Shown here: piece by piece, positions 41,908 through 54,700 of the stretch | How positions within the stretch are numbered: position 1 is the stretch's first letter | Layout of the letters: the number at the start of each line of letters is the position of its first letter | Assembly: GCA_001599815.1 (NCBI GenBank) | Contig: BCIA01000006.1 | Coordinates: forward strand, 188,961 to 252,960 | Direction: 5' to 3' | Source of the DNA: Furcasterigmium furcatum | Lineage: Eukaryota; Ascomycota; Sordariomycetes; Glomerellales; Plectosphaerellaceae | Length of the DNA stretch: 64,000 nt | Notes under the pieces: model-generated | Told to the model about the DNA's origin: nothing | Seen by the model: the letters and a program-made list of their open reading frames with translations, nothing else | Databases searched by the model: none | Program-made: the position numbers and the translations under genes

Positions 41908-43717
41908 TTAGTGAGTGTACCTGAATCCAGGGGTGCAGTCCTCCTGCAGCAAGGGGTCAGCAAATGTCTCCAATCACCTAATAAGCCTCGAGGACCACTT
42001 ACATCGTTGATCTCGAGCTCCTTCTCGCCCCTCTCGGCCTTGGCGTTCTGGATCTTAAAGTCGAGGCTCAGCAGGCCGACGAGGATGCACGTCAGGACGG
42101 AGCAGGCGATGCACGTGTACATGCCGGGGCGGTACGCGGGGGCATCCTGCTCGCGGAAGACCAGGCTGCCCGCGATGCCGCCGATGCCGCCGAAGCTGAC
42201 GAGGGTGGCGCTGCAGAAGGCGCGCTTCCACTGGCCGCGGATGTTGTTGGCCTGGTAGGCCATGACGGCGGGGATGTTGGAGTTTGCGCCGGCGGTGGTG
42301 AGGAAGACGCCGAAGTAGCGCACGGCGGCGTTGGAGTGGAAGCCCATGATGGGCAGGCCGACGATGGCGAAGGCCATGTTGATGAGGATGATGGGCCCGC
42401 GCATGCGGTACTTGTCGCCGAGCCAGGCGGTGGTGTACATGACGATGCCGGCGAAGGCGTAGGGGGGCGCGATGAGGCACTGGGCCTCGCCGACGGTGAA
42501 GCCCATGTTGCCCATGAGGATGATGGGGAGGAAGAAGGCGAGGGCGTAGGCGAGGGTGGTGGTGTTGAAGAAGATCATGGCGTACGCCCAGATCTTCCAG
42601 TCGGCGCCGGCGGCGAAGAACTTGCGCGCGTTGAACTTGGGCGTCTTGACGTCGCCGCGGTCGCGGTTGACGCGGTCCACGATCCAGGCGCGCTCGGACT
42701 CGCCGAGGAACGCCCAGTTCTTGCGGTTGCCGTCGGGGAAGTCGACGAGGAAGAAGTATCCGCCGATGGCGACGAGGCAGGTCTGAGGGGGAGGGCGGTG
42801 TCAGTACGAGAAGAGAGATGCGGGGTGGAAGACGGCAACTCACGATGATACCCTCGATGATGAAGATCCAGCGCCAACCGCCCAGGCCGGCCAGGCCCTT
42901 CATCTGCATGAGGCCGTAGGCCAGGATGCCGGCAAAGGCAGCGGCCACGCATCCCAGGAGGTAGAAGACGGAGTACCGCTTGCCGACCTCATCTGCCTGT
43001 TGTCAGCAATGATCCTGTTCTCTCGGCTCACGTCTCTGGAGGGCTCCTCTGCTCACATCGGGTGTACCATGTGCTGAGAAGGTAAACGCAGCTGGGAAAG
43101 AAGCCGGCCTCGAGCACGCCGAGGATGGCGCGCATGGCGGCGAGGTCTGCGAAGTTGCGCGAGAAGCCCATTCCGATCATGACGGCGCCCCAGGCGAGGC
43201 AGATGAAGGAGAGATGGATTCTGGGGCCGAGCTTGCGCACGAGGATGGTGCTGGGAGGCTGGAAGATGATGTAGCTAGAGCGGCAGCGTTAGTTGGTATC
43301 TCATGGCTGCGTGATCTGGGGGAGCTCGAGGCGCACGGGATGAAGAAGATGAGAGAGGCGATGTTCTGTCGCAAATACGTCAGTAACTGATGTGTCCTGA
43401 GGCCGATCTATGAAGACCCGGTGAGTACTCACGTATCGGTTGTTGACGTAGAGATCCAGCTCCTCCCGCATGCCCGCGATGGCGGCGTTGGACAGGTTGG
43501 TGCGGTCCATGAGAGAGACACAGTACATGATGCCGACGGTGACGACGAGGCGACGGTCGACATGGCGGATGATCTTTTTCTGCTCCGCGCTGGTGAAGCC
43601 GTGGTCGGCCGAGTCTGTGCTCGCGGGAGCGGCATCGCCAGAGGGCGTCCTGCCGGCCCTCTCGCTGACATGGTCGAACTCCTCCTTCTCGAGGTCGCGG
43701 GTGCGCGTCGTGTCCAT
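41908..43717 (-). CDS. MFS transporter, anion:cation symporter type (Tna1/Dal5-like)
   Basis: Six exons, 43717-43433, 43365-43337, 43274-43057, 42992-42844, 42782-42003 and 41943-41908, encode 498 residues. The 29-base second exon is supported because it restores NIASLIFFIPYIIFQPPSTILVR in phase, a standard run in the family. Other marks are LVVTVGIMYCVSLMDRTNLSNAAIAGM, GVLEAGFFPSCVYLLSTWYTRYE, GWRWIFIIEG and the short C-terminal end GFRYTH given by the last 12-codon exon. Characterised relatives carry nicotinate, allantoate, pantothenate or other organic anions. An ATG ten codons upstream (43747) is in frame but has a weaker position in the leader. It converges on the LPMO gene; no functional tie is evident. 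A twelve-helix plasma-membrane protein is expected. Confidence 0.92.
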
Positions 43718-46514
43718 TGTGCGCGGTAGGTGGGGGGAGGAGAGCAAGATGGGCTTCAGGGGGAGGTATCAACGAGGAAACAAGGGATATTGTAGTAGTG
43801 TGTCTTGTCTCTAGAGCTTCAGAGGAAAGCCGTGGCGGCGTTGCACAGCAGATGCTTCACTCTTGAGCCTTATGTACTCGTCTGCGTCGTCTCGACCTGT
43901 GCCACACGAAATCACGGTCCTGAGGAGCTTCCAAGCCGCCCCTTTTGTAGATCCCCAGCTCGTTCCGGTGGCACAGCAGCTTGAGGCGGCCACGCATCAG
44001 GCCAGAGGCAGGCCAGCCCGCCAGGATCCATGGCTTGCGACTGACTCCTCCCTCCTCCCCGCACGCTTGGCCGGATGTCTGCCCAGGTTTGGATATTGAG
44101 GTCGGTGGATCCAAGACAGACGGCTAAATGACCAATTGCAGCGGCGAGAAGCTCGAGAGATACCGAGGGTGGCGGTCTGGGCAGGCGGCGAGGTGAGTTT
44201 GCGACACGGGCGAGGAGCAGCGCAGGACGAGACCCGTCGCGATGTGCCGGCGCTTTTCGCACCAGCACCCCCCCGGCATCGCCGCTAGACGGTGAGGTGG
44301 ACATTGAATCTGGGGTAGTGTGGGCTTCCCGCGACGATGGCTTCGGGGATGGTGCGGGGTTGCTTTGTTTGAGAGGGATCCGACTGGCCTGCCGGGGGGT
44401 TGGTCGAGGTGCCGGTGGTGCCCGTGAGGGGGAGAGAAAAGGGGGCGCTGGCTCAGCCGGTGCACGCGACCCGGGACTTGTTCTTGGCGGCCTTGCGAGA
44501 TTGGCCAAGTCCCCGGTCGACTGGCTTGATTCGTGCTAGGATGCGAATATTGTCCTGCACCCAGCCAGGACAGTTGGTCGACGAGGTTATCGACGGCGCC
44601 GTGTGTGTGATGCGGTGGAGGTGGCTGATCTTCCCATGGCGGTCGCTGGCGGCGGCATGGCTTCTCGATGCGGTTGCACTCCCCGTCCTTGGGATGCTTG
44701 TTCCTCTGTCAGTCGCCAGCTGGGGTCTCGGTGTCATCCCGAATCGTGCCGCAACACGAACAGGAGGAGAGATGCAGGGCTTCGTCCGTGATCCTTTCAC
44801 ATGTCATGTGTTGTGTCCCTGCAAGCCAAGAGCGCCGCTCTGGTGATATTGGTGCGACCCCTGCTCATCTCACCGTCGACAGCGCTGGCCCCGAGAACTG
44901 CTATTTCGGGGAATTAGCATGAGATTACGGCCAGGTAGCCATGCTCGAGTGGTGTGCCTGGCAAACAAAGTTGCTGAGTCTCCGGCCCCGATGATGCATG
45001 TCTCCCATCATGTCTCGCTCAGGGCAGCAACAGTCCCTCCACAACTCCAGCAACCACAGACATTGACTTTGCTTCGCCCGCGCTGGCCGCCGATCCGTTG
45101 ACGTCGACATTCTGCAACTTGGCACTAAAGCTTGTCGATCACTGAAAGCACGGAGCTGTCAGCACCCAATTCCGTCTTGTCCCCTGCGCCGGCCCGTTTC
45201 TCCCCTCGCCCCCTCGCCTCTCCCCTCTGTGCCTCTCTGTGCCCCCTTGGCCTGAGCCTCGGCTCGCAGCCTCGCTCTACGCCCCTTCATTGGTCAGTTC
45301 GACCTCACCCAGCATCTGGGCCTCGACCCCTCTCGAGACCACGCAACTCAGACATCGACATGGCGGCAACTTGACGAGAATCGAGCCACACCAACTAGGC
45401 GCCGTGCGTCTCACCCAGAGTCTTGGGAGAACCCATGGCGCCCTACGAGGCGGGTGGTTCTCCTAAGCGAGCTGCGGCTCCCACGCGATATTGCCCGAGG
45501 CGTGCTTACATTTTCGCAAACTTCGCTCAACACGGAAGTGGACGCGATTTTTAGCATTTTTCTTGGACCGTCATCGACTCATTTTAAATGCGCTGTGCCT
45601 CGAAAATGATGCGGAGAACCTAGTAGCCAGAGATGAACTTCATGATTTTTGCCGCGGTCCTCGGCTTGTTTCTGGGAGTTAGACACCGAGTATCCGGGCT
45701 GGCAAGCTGGGTCCCTCGCTGAGATCTTGTTCTTTCCCAATGTTCCATCCTTTCTTGCATTCAGAACGGCCGCGGTCAGGCTATGGGCATTGTCCACGGG
45801 TTGCTAGGCACCACGAAGAGAGTGGACGACGATAAAAGAAGCATCAGGATAAGAAAACAGGGGTCAACACTGGCATACCTAACCAACAGGACAAGGCAGC
45901 TCTGAAAGGCAACGCGATGAGTCGCACGATTCATCCTCAAAGGTGATGCATGATCAACAAGGGTGTCTTGGCAAAGAGCGAGCAAACGTGTCATGAGCGT
46001 CCTCGAGATGACTTCTGTTTGGTGTTTTAGGCATTGAATTCATTCCTGCCTTGTGAGGACTAACATCATAGCAACCAGAAGAGAAAGAACGACAAAGAGT
46101 AAAAGGGTCAAAGGAAACTTCAGATACAGACAGGCTACCTGACACCTATTTTCAGCATCATCGTGAAAATACCTGGGGAACCGAGCTGGCATCTTTCCCT
46201 CTCCCCCTTTGCATGTCCAACCAACCACTGCTTCTCACAACGGGACTGTCTCGTACTCTCAACTCTCAAGCCCCTGACTGAAATGCAGCTTGAGTACTGA
46301 GGACCGAATCAGAATACATGTAGTACTTCCGAATTTCTTGGTGTGCCTTCCGGCGCAGGTTCTTAATCCCAAAGTATCCAAAGTGATGACCATGCTCAAC
46401 CTCATCCAGCATCAACAGACCGCGCAGCCACCCACCTTGCATCTCAAAACGTATTTAAATGCATCTTGTTCGCGTCTCCAAAATGAATAAGAAGTAAAGT
46501 CTCGTATTATGTAG

Positions 46515-46606
46515 AAAAAAAAAGGCAGAGGCACTACAGGATTTGAATCCTGGCGGCTAAGGGAATGGGGAGCTTCACCTCGTCTGGCGCCCCTGGCCAG
46601 AGTGCA
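46515..46606 (-). ncRNA. tRNA-derived Pol III-like element (degenerate Leu/Ser-type)
   Basis: Read on the minus strand from 46606: TGGCCAGGGG matches an A box, and a perfect 5-bp T arm with loop (CAGGATTCAAATCCTG, plus-strand 46537-46552) contains the B box. The 3' TAGTGCC can pair with the 5' TGCACTC at five of seven positions (GCACT with AGTGC). Seven bases after the presumed acceptor end comes a run of nine T (46515-46523), a good Pol III terminator. The anticodon stem does not close, so this is more likely a tRNA pseudogene or a tRNA-derived SINE head than a working tRNA. Confidence 0.45.
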
Positions 46607-46715
46607 CCCCTATCTCAGATTTAGGACTAAGTAGACTGTTGCGCCATGCGACCATCTGCTGATATGATTCACTTTTTTTTGGCCTATATACGTCTGCGCG
46701 GCGGCAGGTGCAGCG

Positions 46716-46780
46716 TGCTGTTGTTGTTGCTGTTGCTGTTGCTGGGCGGCTGGCAGCCGGCTGGCCGCCGGCTGGCGGCG
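46716..46780. repeat. GTT/GCT microsatellite and adjoining CTGGC-rich repeat
   Basis: About eight GTT/GCT triplets are followed by repeated CTGG/CCGG-type words (GGCTGG, CCGGCTGG). It lies 110-170 bases upstream of the tRNA-like element on that element's strand. Confidence 0.6.
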
Positions 46781-47108
46781 TTTGGTTGCCCCTGAACCCC
46801 TGAACGCGTATTCACCCCAAAGGGGCCACAGGCGGGGCGCAGCCTTGCGGATGCTGACATTTTGCCAAGGCACACCACAGCCTTATCGGGTGAATGACGG
46901 GCTCGCAATGCCTCAAATAGCTCGGAGGCCGTCCGCATCTCACCCTCCGGCGACGATCATCCGGGCGGAACGCCGCAGATCGACGTAATACCTCCCACCT
47001 CGCGTCATCGCATCAGCTTCCTCGCAGCCTTAAGAACCCAGGAGTCGGAGCCGACCTCGCTGGCTGCGAGTCACTTCCCTTGGCCTTTGCGATCACACCA
47101 CCAACGCC

Positions 47109-48556
47109 ATGAGCAGCGACAATGACTTTCCCCTCACAAACCTGTCGCTCGCCGACCTCGACCTCACCAGGGACTGCCTCACGACGGGCAGCGCCGTGGC
47201 GTTCTGGGTTGAGCGGGAGTCTCTCCCCTACGACGCCCTGATATCCATGGTCCGCGCGAACTTCGAGGGCAACCTGACGGCCAGCGACGGCGACATCGTC
47301 GACTGGTACACCTCGACCAACGACAACCTGACCGCCATCCAGACAGAACTCATCGGCTCCTGCTTCGGCCACTTCTGCCGCGCCCTCGAGTGGGAGGGCA
47401 ACTCGGACCTGGCGGGCATCGGCGTCCTCACGGCCTACTCCATCCAGGTCGGCATCACCAGCTTCTTCATCCTCGCCGCCCTCTTCTACCAGCTCGTCCT
47501 CAAGCAGCCGCCGCGGCGCCTCAGCGTCGCCGTCATCGCCGACAGGCCCTTTTTCACGGCCCTGCAGTCCTCCCTCGGCATCTTCTGGGACACGGCCCTC
47601 CTCTTCGCCCTCAGCGTCGCCATTGCCTCCATCATCCTCACCTTCACCGAGCGCACCTACTACACCCAGGCCTTCTCCGCCCTCAGCACCGTCCTCGTCA
47701 CCCCGCCCCTCATCGCCCTCTGGCCCTTCTACGTCCCCGCCTGCTCCCGCCCCCTCCCCCGCCGCCTCGCCCTCTTCGTCCTCTGCTGCGTCACCTTCGC
47801 CATGGGCACCCGCTACGTCGCCGGCACCAGCTTCCCCGAGAGCCCCTTCGAGCTGTACTGCTTCCAGTTCCCGACCGCTCTCCCCGCCGTCCACGCGCGA
47901 TGGTGCGTCCTCTCTGCCACCGCCTACCTCGGCCTCGGCGTCGTCGCCTGGCTCGCCTACCACTGGACCATGTTCCGCGACTGGCGCGTCCTCCGCCGCG
48001 CCACGGCATGGAAGCACCGCCACCGTCACGCCGGCGGCATGCTCGTCGACGGCCTCTTCATCCTCTGCGTCGGCGTCGTCCCGTTCGTCTTCATGTGGGT
48101 GACCCTCGCCGTCTTCATCATCTTGCGCCGCGAGGTCGCCGAGCTCGCGGGCCCGTCCATCCAGGAGAGGGAGTGGGGGTTCGGCCAGATCTTGGCCTTG
48201 GTGACGTGGGTGCCGACGGCCCTCGACTTTATCGTCGTCTGGTGGAGTAAGTGCTGCCATTTTTCTTTGTGATTGAGCTCCCCAGCTAACGTGTGCCCCC
48301 TTTAGATGCGAGAGAGGGCCTCGACTGGCGGCTGCCCGCTGGCCTGGGCATCCGAGATAAGCCGGACCCCGACAGCGTCGAGCAGCAAGACTTTGAGATG
48401 GTGGCAGGTCCGCGGACGAAGCTGGGAGAGCCGCCCCGAGCGCGGACATGGACGGGTTACCAGAGGGTGAGCAAGGGCAGCCCGGCAGAAGACACAGACG
48501 AGACACAGAACACGGGAAGCCCAGGGAGAGGCAGGTCGTCAACCCCTCCGGTTTGA
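47109..48556 (+). CDS. Polytopic membrane protein, fungal-specific hypothetical
   Basis: Two exons, 47109-48246 and 48306-48556, encode 462 residues. I do not recognise a named family. The first 100 residues are polar with several N-glycosylation sites (NLS, NLT, NDNLT) and two cysteines (SCFGHFC), so they probably lie outside the cell. About seven hydrophobic segments follow (for example GVLTAYSIQVGITSFFILAAL, then ALLFALSVAIASIIL, VLVTPPLIALWPFYV, LALFVLCCVTFAMG, WCVLSATAYLGLGVVAWLAY, GLFILCVGVVPFVFMW, FGQILALVTWVPTALDFIVVW). A soluble tail of about 85 residues, rich in Pro, Arg and acidic residues, is encoded mainly by exon 2. The topology is receptor-like but without GPCR motifs. A transport or sensing role is a guess. 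Confidence 0.8.
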
Positions 48557-48774
48557 GGGAGGTAGCCAGCATTGAAGAATAGCGATCAATTTTACTCCAT
48601 ATCAAGGATCACTCGAGGAGGATGGAAGCTGAGCAACATGATGCCGTTGAAATTGAGGTTCTATGGGCAAAGCCACACAACCTTCAGATCCAAATCAGTC
48701 CCGAAACAAAACAAAACAACGCGAACGCCCTCCGCAGGCAAGCAGCAGGGTGCTGCCCCTCGTAGCTGACCCCC

Positions 48775-51700
48775 TCAAAGCTGCGATAGCTGAGCATCAG
48801 ACACGAAATGCGAGCCGCCGGCACACCGATATCCGCCAGCTTGCTGAATCCAGTGATATCCCACCGGGCATAGACCCCGGGACTCGAGCTTCTTTCTCTC
48901 CTCAGCCTGCTTATTCCGAAGCGCCTCCTCTGCCAGCAGTTCTTTGACGATTCGTGCTCGCAATGCATCGTCTGCAGTTTCCTTTGCCTTCTGCTTCTTC
49001 TCGTATTCGGCCTGTTGCTCGGCCTCGGCCTGGGTATCCCGTTGAAGCTGCTCCCACACCTCGTCGCTTACCCCCGCGTCTCGAATGCCTGGTCTGGGCC
49101 GGGCGACCTTCTCAGTCTGACGCTGCGGCGGGCTCGGGGGACTGTCGTCCTTGTGCCTCGAGTGTTGACTTGCGCTGGCTTTCCCAGTGGCAGTGGGCTG
49201 CCTCGGCGATGGTTGGGCTGTCGCAACCGGGGGCTCCCCCGTCTGCTGTTTCTGTGGAAGCGATGATATCTTCTTAGCTCGGTCTTTACGCTCCTGAAGC
49301 ATCTTGTTCATCTCAGCTCGAACATCGTCTTCTGTGACTGGGATCACAATCGAGCCGTCCGGCTGAACCTTGTGCGACGCCTTGCAGACTCTGAATATGT
49401 CGCCGGCTACCGTTTCGACGTCCCGGGCGCTGGCCCAATTCGGCTGCTGGGAGAGCCTTTCGAAGAGATCAGTGGAATGAGTAAGGAAGCTGGCGGTCGG
49501 CTTGTCCAAGCACGCCATGTCGATGGTGCCCTTCTTCCCTTGTTCCACCTTGTCCTTTTTCTTCTTCAGACTGGTTGTGAGCAGCTGAAAGCACTCTTGC
49601 GGCGTCAGGCTGCGGAAGTCGAGGGCCCCAGGAAACCTGCTCGTGAGGCCTGGATTGGAAGCTAGCAAGCTGTTGATATCGTCTTCATAGCCGGCGAGGA
49701 TCACGATCAACTTCTTGTGGTACCGTTCCTTGGTAGTCGCGTCGACAAGTTCGTCGAGAGCCTCCTTTGCGAACTTCCCTTCCCCGAGCCGATACGCCTC
49801 GTCGATCAACAAAACACGACCCAATGCTTTGTCGAGCAGTTTCCTGACCTTTGGTCCAGTGTGGCCTATATATTGCCCGATGAGGTCTGACGCAGAGCAA
49901 TCGATGAGCTCGGCGCTGGACAAGAAGCCCGCATCGTAGAACACCTTGCCCATCTTCCGAGCCGTGGTGGTCTTGCCGGTCCCCGGTGGCCCACGGAACA
50001 CGAAATTGAAAGGAACATCTTCCTTCGGGTTCATGTCCAGCTGCCGCGCAATCCGAGCCGCCTCCTGGTATCTGTGTAAGGTCTCCACGATGCTTTCGCA
50101 TCCGACAGTTCCTTCGAACAGCTTCTTGATGTTGGTCTCGGAGCGCGACGAGCGATCGAAGTTTTCGTCAAAGTCAAAGGGCTCCAATGTCGATTCCCGC
50201 TGAGTCTGGCCTGCCGACAGCCGCTTTTGGTGGCGAGACTTGGCTTCGTTGAGCAGGATGTCAATTTCTCCTGCGTTGCCAAAGTGAGGTCGGTTTCGGG
50301 ATCTGTCCAGCATCTCCAGAACGACCCTCCTGGCCTCTTTGGTGACGGTGAAGCCTTGCTGTTTGAGCTTCAGGTCAAGGATCTTCTCCAGCTCTCCCTG
50401 ATCAAAATCCTCAAACGAGAACGCCGAAGCGATCGGGAACCGGCGGCTGAGACCCGGGTTGACGTTTTGGAACATCTCCTCCATCTGGTCTTGATATCCC
50501 AAGAGGAGGACACACCGATCGTCTCCCGGAACCGACTGGACCTCAGCAACGATTGTGTCGACGACGTCTTGCTTGAACATATCAGCAGAGGCGCCGCCTT
50601 CTTTTCCTGCGCTGCTGTAAAGGCCGTATGCTTCGTCGATGACCAAGACCTTGCCCACAGTGGAGGCGAGGATGCCCTTCGTTTGCTGCTGAGATCCACC
50701 CAGGACTGCCGCGACAAAGTCCGAAGGGTTCTTCACCACGACTTCGCCGTTCGAGAGCATGCCTAGGTCGACGAGTATTTGTCCGTAGAGCTTCGCCACG
50801 GTCGTCTTGCCAGTGCCGGGATTTCCAAGGAACACCCGGTTCAGCGAGTACTGGAGAAGAGGCTCCTCCTTGAGCTCCCGCTGGTAGTTGGTCTTGATGC
50901 TGTCGACCAGAACCTTCAATGACTCTTTCACCGACCCTAAGCCGATCAGTTCCTGAAGCCTCTGCCAGGCTTGAGACTTGAGCAACGCGTTGGATGGTTC
51001 GGGACCGATGAGATCGACCATTTTGAGTAGCAGGTCGTTTGGTTGGCCTCTGGCTCGTCTCTCTCTCGTTAGTCGCTCTGCTTGTCGGCGACGTACTCGC
51101 TCGAATGCGTTTTCGACGGCCCGCGCATTGCCGAAGCCCTCTTTACCGCGGGCCGCGCCGATTCTCCTGGACACGATGCGGCAGTACAGTCCTCTTGTGC
51201 CGTCTTCGACTTTCATCTGGCCGCTCCATTTCTTGTGGATGTTGAGCTCGAGGATCCTGAGTAGCTCTCCATCCGTGTAGTCGGCGAACTTGAGCTCCGT
51301 AGGGAAGCGGCTCGGAAGCCCTGGGTTGTGCGCGAAGAAAGACTCCATCTGCTTGGCATAGCCCGCCAGGATGAAGACGACTTTGCCGCGGAGATTCTCG
51401 ACCTCGGCCAGGAGGTAGTCGAGAACAGCCGCTCCGCCGGGGCTGTTGCCGGAAGTCAGTTGATACGCTTCATCGATGAAGAGGACGCCGCCCGAGTCCT
51501 GCAGGATCCCGTCAACAACTTTTTGGCAGCCATTTACTCCCATGCTGGCAAGCTTGGCTCCGGTCGTCTCCTCGAAAGAGTTCCCAGGGATGACGCCCAT
51601 GGAGGTGAGGAACTTGGCATAGATCCGAGCAACGGTTGTCTTGCCGGTCCCCGGGTTGCCGAGAAAGACGCAGCCATATCTCTCATCTTGCGGTGAGATT

Positions 51701-54700
51701 CCCTGCCGCCTTGCCGTGTCCACCGTGGATTTGATATTCAGGAAAGCTCGCTTGACGTCCTCGAGCCCGATCATGCCCATTAAGGCGTCAAGGGACGCGC
51801 TTTGCGCATGCTCCTCTCTCTTCTGGTACTCCCAGTCGTCCTGGGCACTACCTGGCACCACGTCTTGACTGGCAGGTCCTCCGGAAGATCCTTTCGGGGA
51901 GCTGGCAGCAGTGCTGTTAGCCGCCGCCGCATTTTTCGCGTTTTCTTCAGCCAGCTTGGCCGCTGCTTGTTGGCTCCTCGTCTGCCTCAGATTCTCAAGC
52001 TCAGTCTTGCTCTTCTGAAGTGACTTCTTCCTGTCCTCTTCGTCCTTGGCGTCCTTGGCCAGGCGCTTCTCGTGGTCGAGCTCGTCCTGGATTATCTGCA
52101 GCTCGTTCTTGTAAGCAGCCTCTCTACGTAGGCGTTCCTTTTCGAGGTCCAGATGCAGCTGTGCCCGTCGCCGGATGTCCTCCTCCTCCCGAACGCAGTC
52201 AGGGCACCGCTTCGCCCGCTTATGACAAGGGGACGTGTACTTGTGGCCCTTCTCATCGCACACCATGTCCACACGCGCGTTGCAGGAAATGCCGCCGTGA
52301 TCTGCCATTCGGTGGCACCGTCTCTGGCACTTGTGCAGGCCGCATTTCAGCATGGCGGCGCAGAGATCGGAGCATCCGCCGTCGGGGCACTTGGTGTCGA
52401 AGTCCTCTGGTCGAGAGATGAGTTCGGTCCTGTCCGGATGCTGCTCGCACCGGACCCTGAGGCCGTCTTGCAGGAACTCCTTCGTCTTCAGGGATTCGAA
52501 GAATGGGACCCAAACGTCCCGTCCCTGGGCAGAGGCCATGAATGTCTCCATGTTGCCCACCATGATCAGGCAGTTCCGCGCCCGCGAGAGAAGGACGTTC
52601 AGGCGCTCCGGGGCCTTCATGAAGCCGATGTCTCCCTTGTTGTTGCTGCGAGTCAGGGAAGCGATGACAATGTCGCTTTCTTCTCCCTGGTAGTTGTCTG
52701 AAAGGCGTCAGTTCCAATTAGTCGTAGGCATTGAAAAGAGTGAGCAACAGTACCTATCGTCGAGAGCCGTATGCGGCCCTTTCCCACTTTGCTGGCAGCA
52801 GCGGTCATCACGCCAGCCCGGATCAGCTCAAAGTTGTCGAGGTCGTTTAGCCAAGGATCGTTCTCGGCGCTGAGCCTCTCACGGAGGAGTTTTAGTTGTC
52901 CCAGGTACGGCGTCAGGACAACGATGTTCTCCGTCTTGTACCCTTGCTGACCGAGATACTTGACGAACTTGAGCACCATGCGCGCCTCGAACTCGTTGCT
53001 CTTGCTGCCCTTCGAACCCATTTCCCTTCGGTCACGAAGCTTCGCATCCTCGACCTCAGGCTCACTGTGGTTGATGAAGGTGCAGCGACCTAAGACGCCG
53101 CGGATATTCGGCCGATCATGCGTCGAGTCGGCATCCAGGAGGTCAGGGTAGGTCATCGACCGCACCAGCTGCGAGATCTCTGGCACCATACGATGCTGCT
53201 TTCTTAGGGTGACCACGCGGTGGCCCTGAAGAATGAGCCTCTCGAACAGAGACCGGTTCAGGTCGTACCCGTCTCCTTTCTCGACGCTCAAGGCATAGTT
53301 GTTGATCTTTGGGCGGAGCTGCTTGTGGTCCCCAATCAGGATCAGCTGCTTCGTCTCGGGGTGCAAAGCAGTCAGCACGTGAGCCTCCTGGATCTCTCCC
53401 GCCTCTTCGACGAGGACGATGTCAGGCTTCGCCGCCTTGATGAGGTGTGAGTACTTCGCCGCGCCAGTTGTCGTGCATCCGATGACCCGCATCGTCTTGA
53501 TGTAGTCGCATTTCGCCTCGTTCAAGATGGTCTCGACGTCTCGCTGAGACTGGTCGAAGAGGCCGACGGAATCACGGAACGCATCCATGTGCTCGCCCCT
53601 GATATTCTCCGCCCACCTGTCTAAATACTGTTTCCGCTGCGCTGGGGGAATCACCCACACCCAGCCAGAATCGGGTGCCAGGTGCCGGGCGAAAGGACCA
53701 GGGCCTTTCCCGAAAGCCCAGCTCTCAAGAATATGGTCGGGCTTCAACCCCTTGCCATGCTTACCTGCAACCGTGAAGCCATCGTCGTGGCTGGGCACCT
53801 GGAAGGCAGCCCGGAACCGGGACTCTTCGGAGAATTCAAGGTACTCCAAGATATCCGTGAGGCTGACTCCCTGCCGAATGGCCCTGGAAAACGCGGATTC
53901 TGCCTTCTCTCGAAGCTCCTGTAGATCTTGCTTCTGCGTGTACAGCAGAGAATTTGATTCTTTACTTCTTCGTATCTCGCTCTGCTTGGACAGCCTGTCG
54001 AAGGACAGGTCGGCCGTCGCGTCTGAGGACTTGAACCCGAGTCTGACCACGGTGCTTCGATCAATTCCTGCTTTGATGATGTCCTCTAGGAACTGATCAA
54101 GGGCATGGTTGGTGTAGCTGATGCAGAGCAGGGTCGTCGATGGCTGATTCAATATCTTGGCGGCCAATGCCCCGATGAAAGACTTTCCGGTGCCTGGAGG
54201 GCCTTGGATGACGGACACCGGACTGGAGAGAGCGTAGACGAGGGCATCTCGCTGGGACTGGTCGAGATAGTAGGACTTCTTCCCGACTTCCACTGGCCTG
54301 CCAGTCTCACCTGTGTCAAGACACTGCTGGATTGCCTGGGTCGTCGCCTCTGAAGGTTGAAAATCCGGCTCCGACCCTGGCAAATTCAGGAGCTGCCTCT
54401 CAAAGGGCAGTTCGTCCAGGTCTTTCAGCCGCTCGAGGACCGGCTGGTAGGCAAAAACCGGCGTTGAGACCAGTACGAACCGCACGTCACATGGTGCTAC
54501 GAGAGCAGACGTTGCTTTAGCCAGAGCTTCAGTAGAGGTGAACTGAAGCCCAACGACCGGAGGATCCTCGCAGAGCAAGTCAATGTCCCGCACCACGAAC
54601 CCGAAACTGATCATCTCGGCATTCAGGCACAAGGCCCCGAAAGATTGATGGGATAGAAACTTTTTGTTCTCAGTCAAGTAGGCCTTCCTCTGCTCGGGCG

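Larger units (their letters stand above)
43718..47108. other. Intergenic region (3.4 kb) with a Pol III-like element
   Basis: It contains the tRNA-like element and the CAG/CTG-type microsatellite annotated separately. Otherwise only short, unsupported frames are seen. Part of the region near 45.5-46.5 kb is AT-richer than its flanks. Confidence 0.45.

Noticed and set aside
46610..46873. 87-codon minus-strand frame with a poly-Gln run
   Set aside because: The Gln run is simply the GTT/GCT microsatellite read on the minus strand; no other coding sign.
47013..48605. Minus-strand open frame of 530 codons opposite the polytopic membrane protein
   Set aside because: Glu/Gly/Ala-rich shadow without domains; the plus strand gives clear membrane helices and a proper intron.
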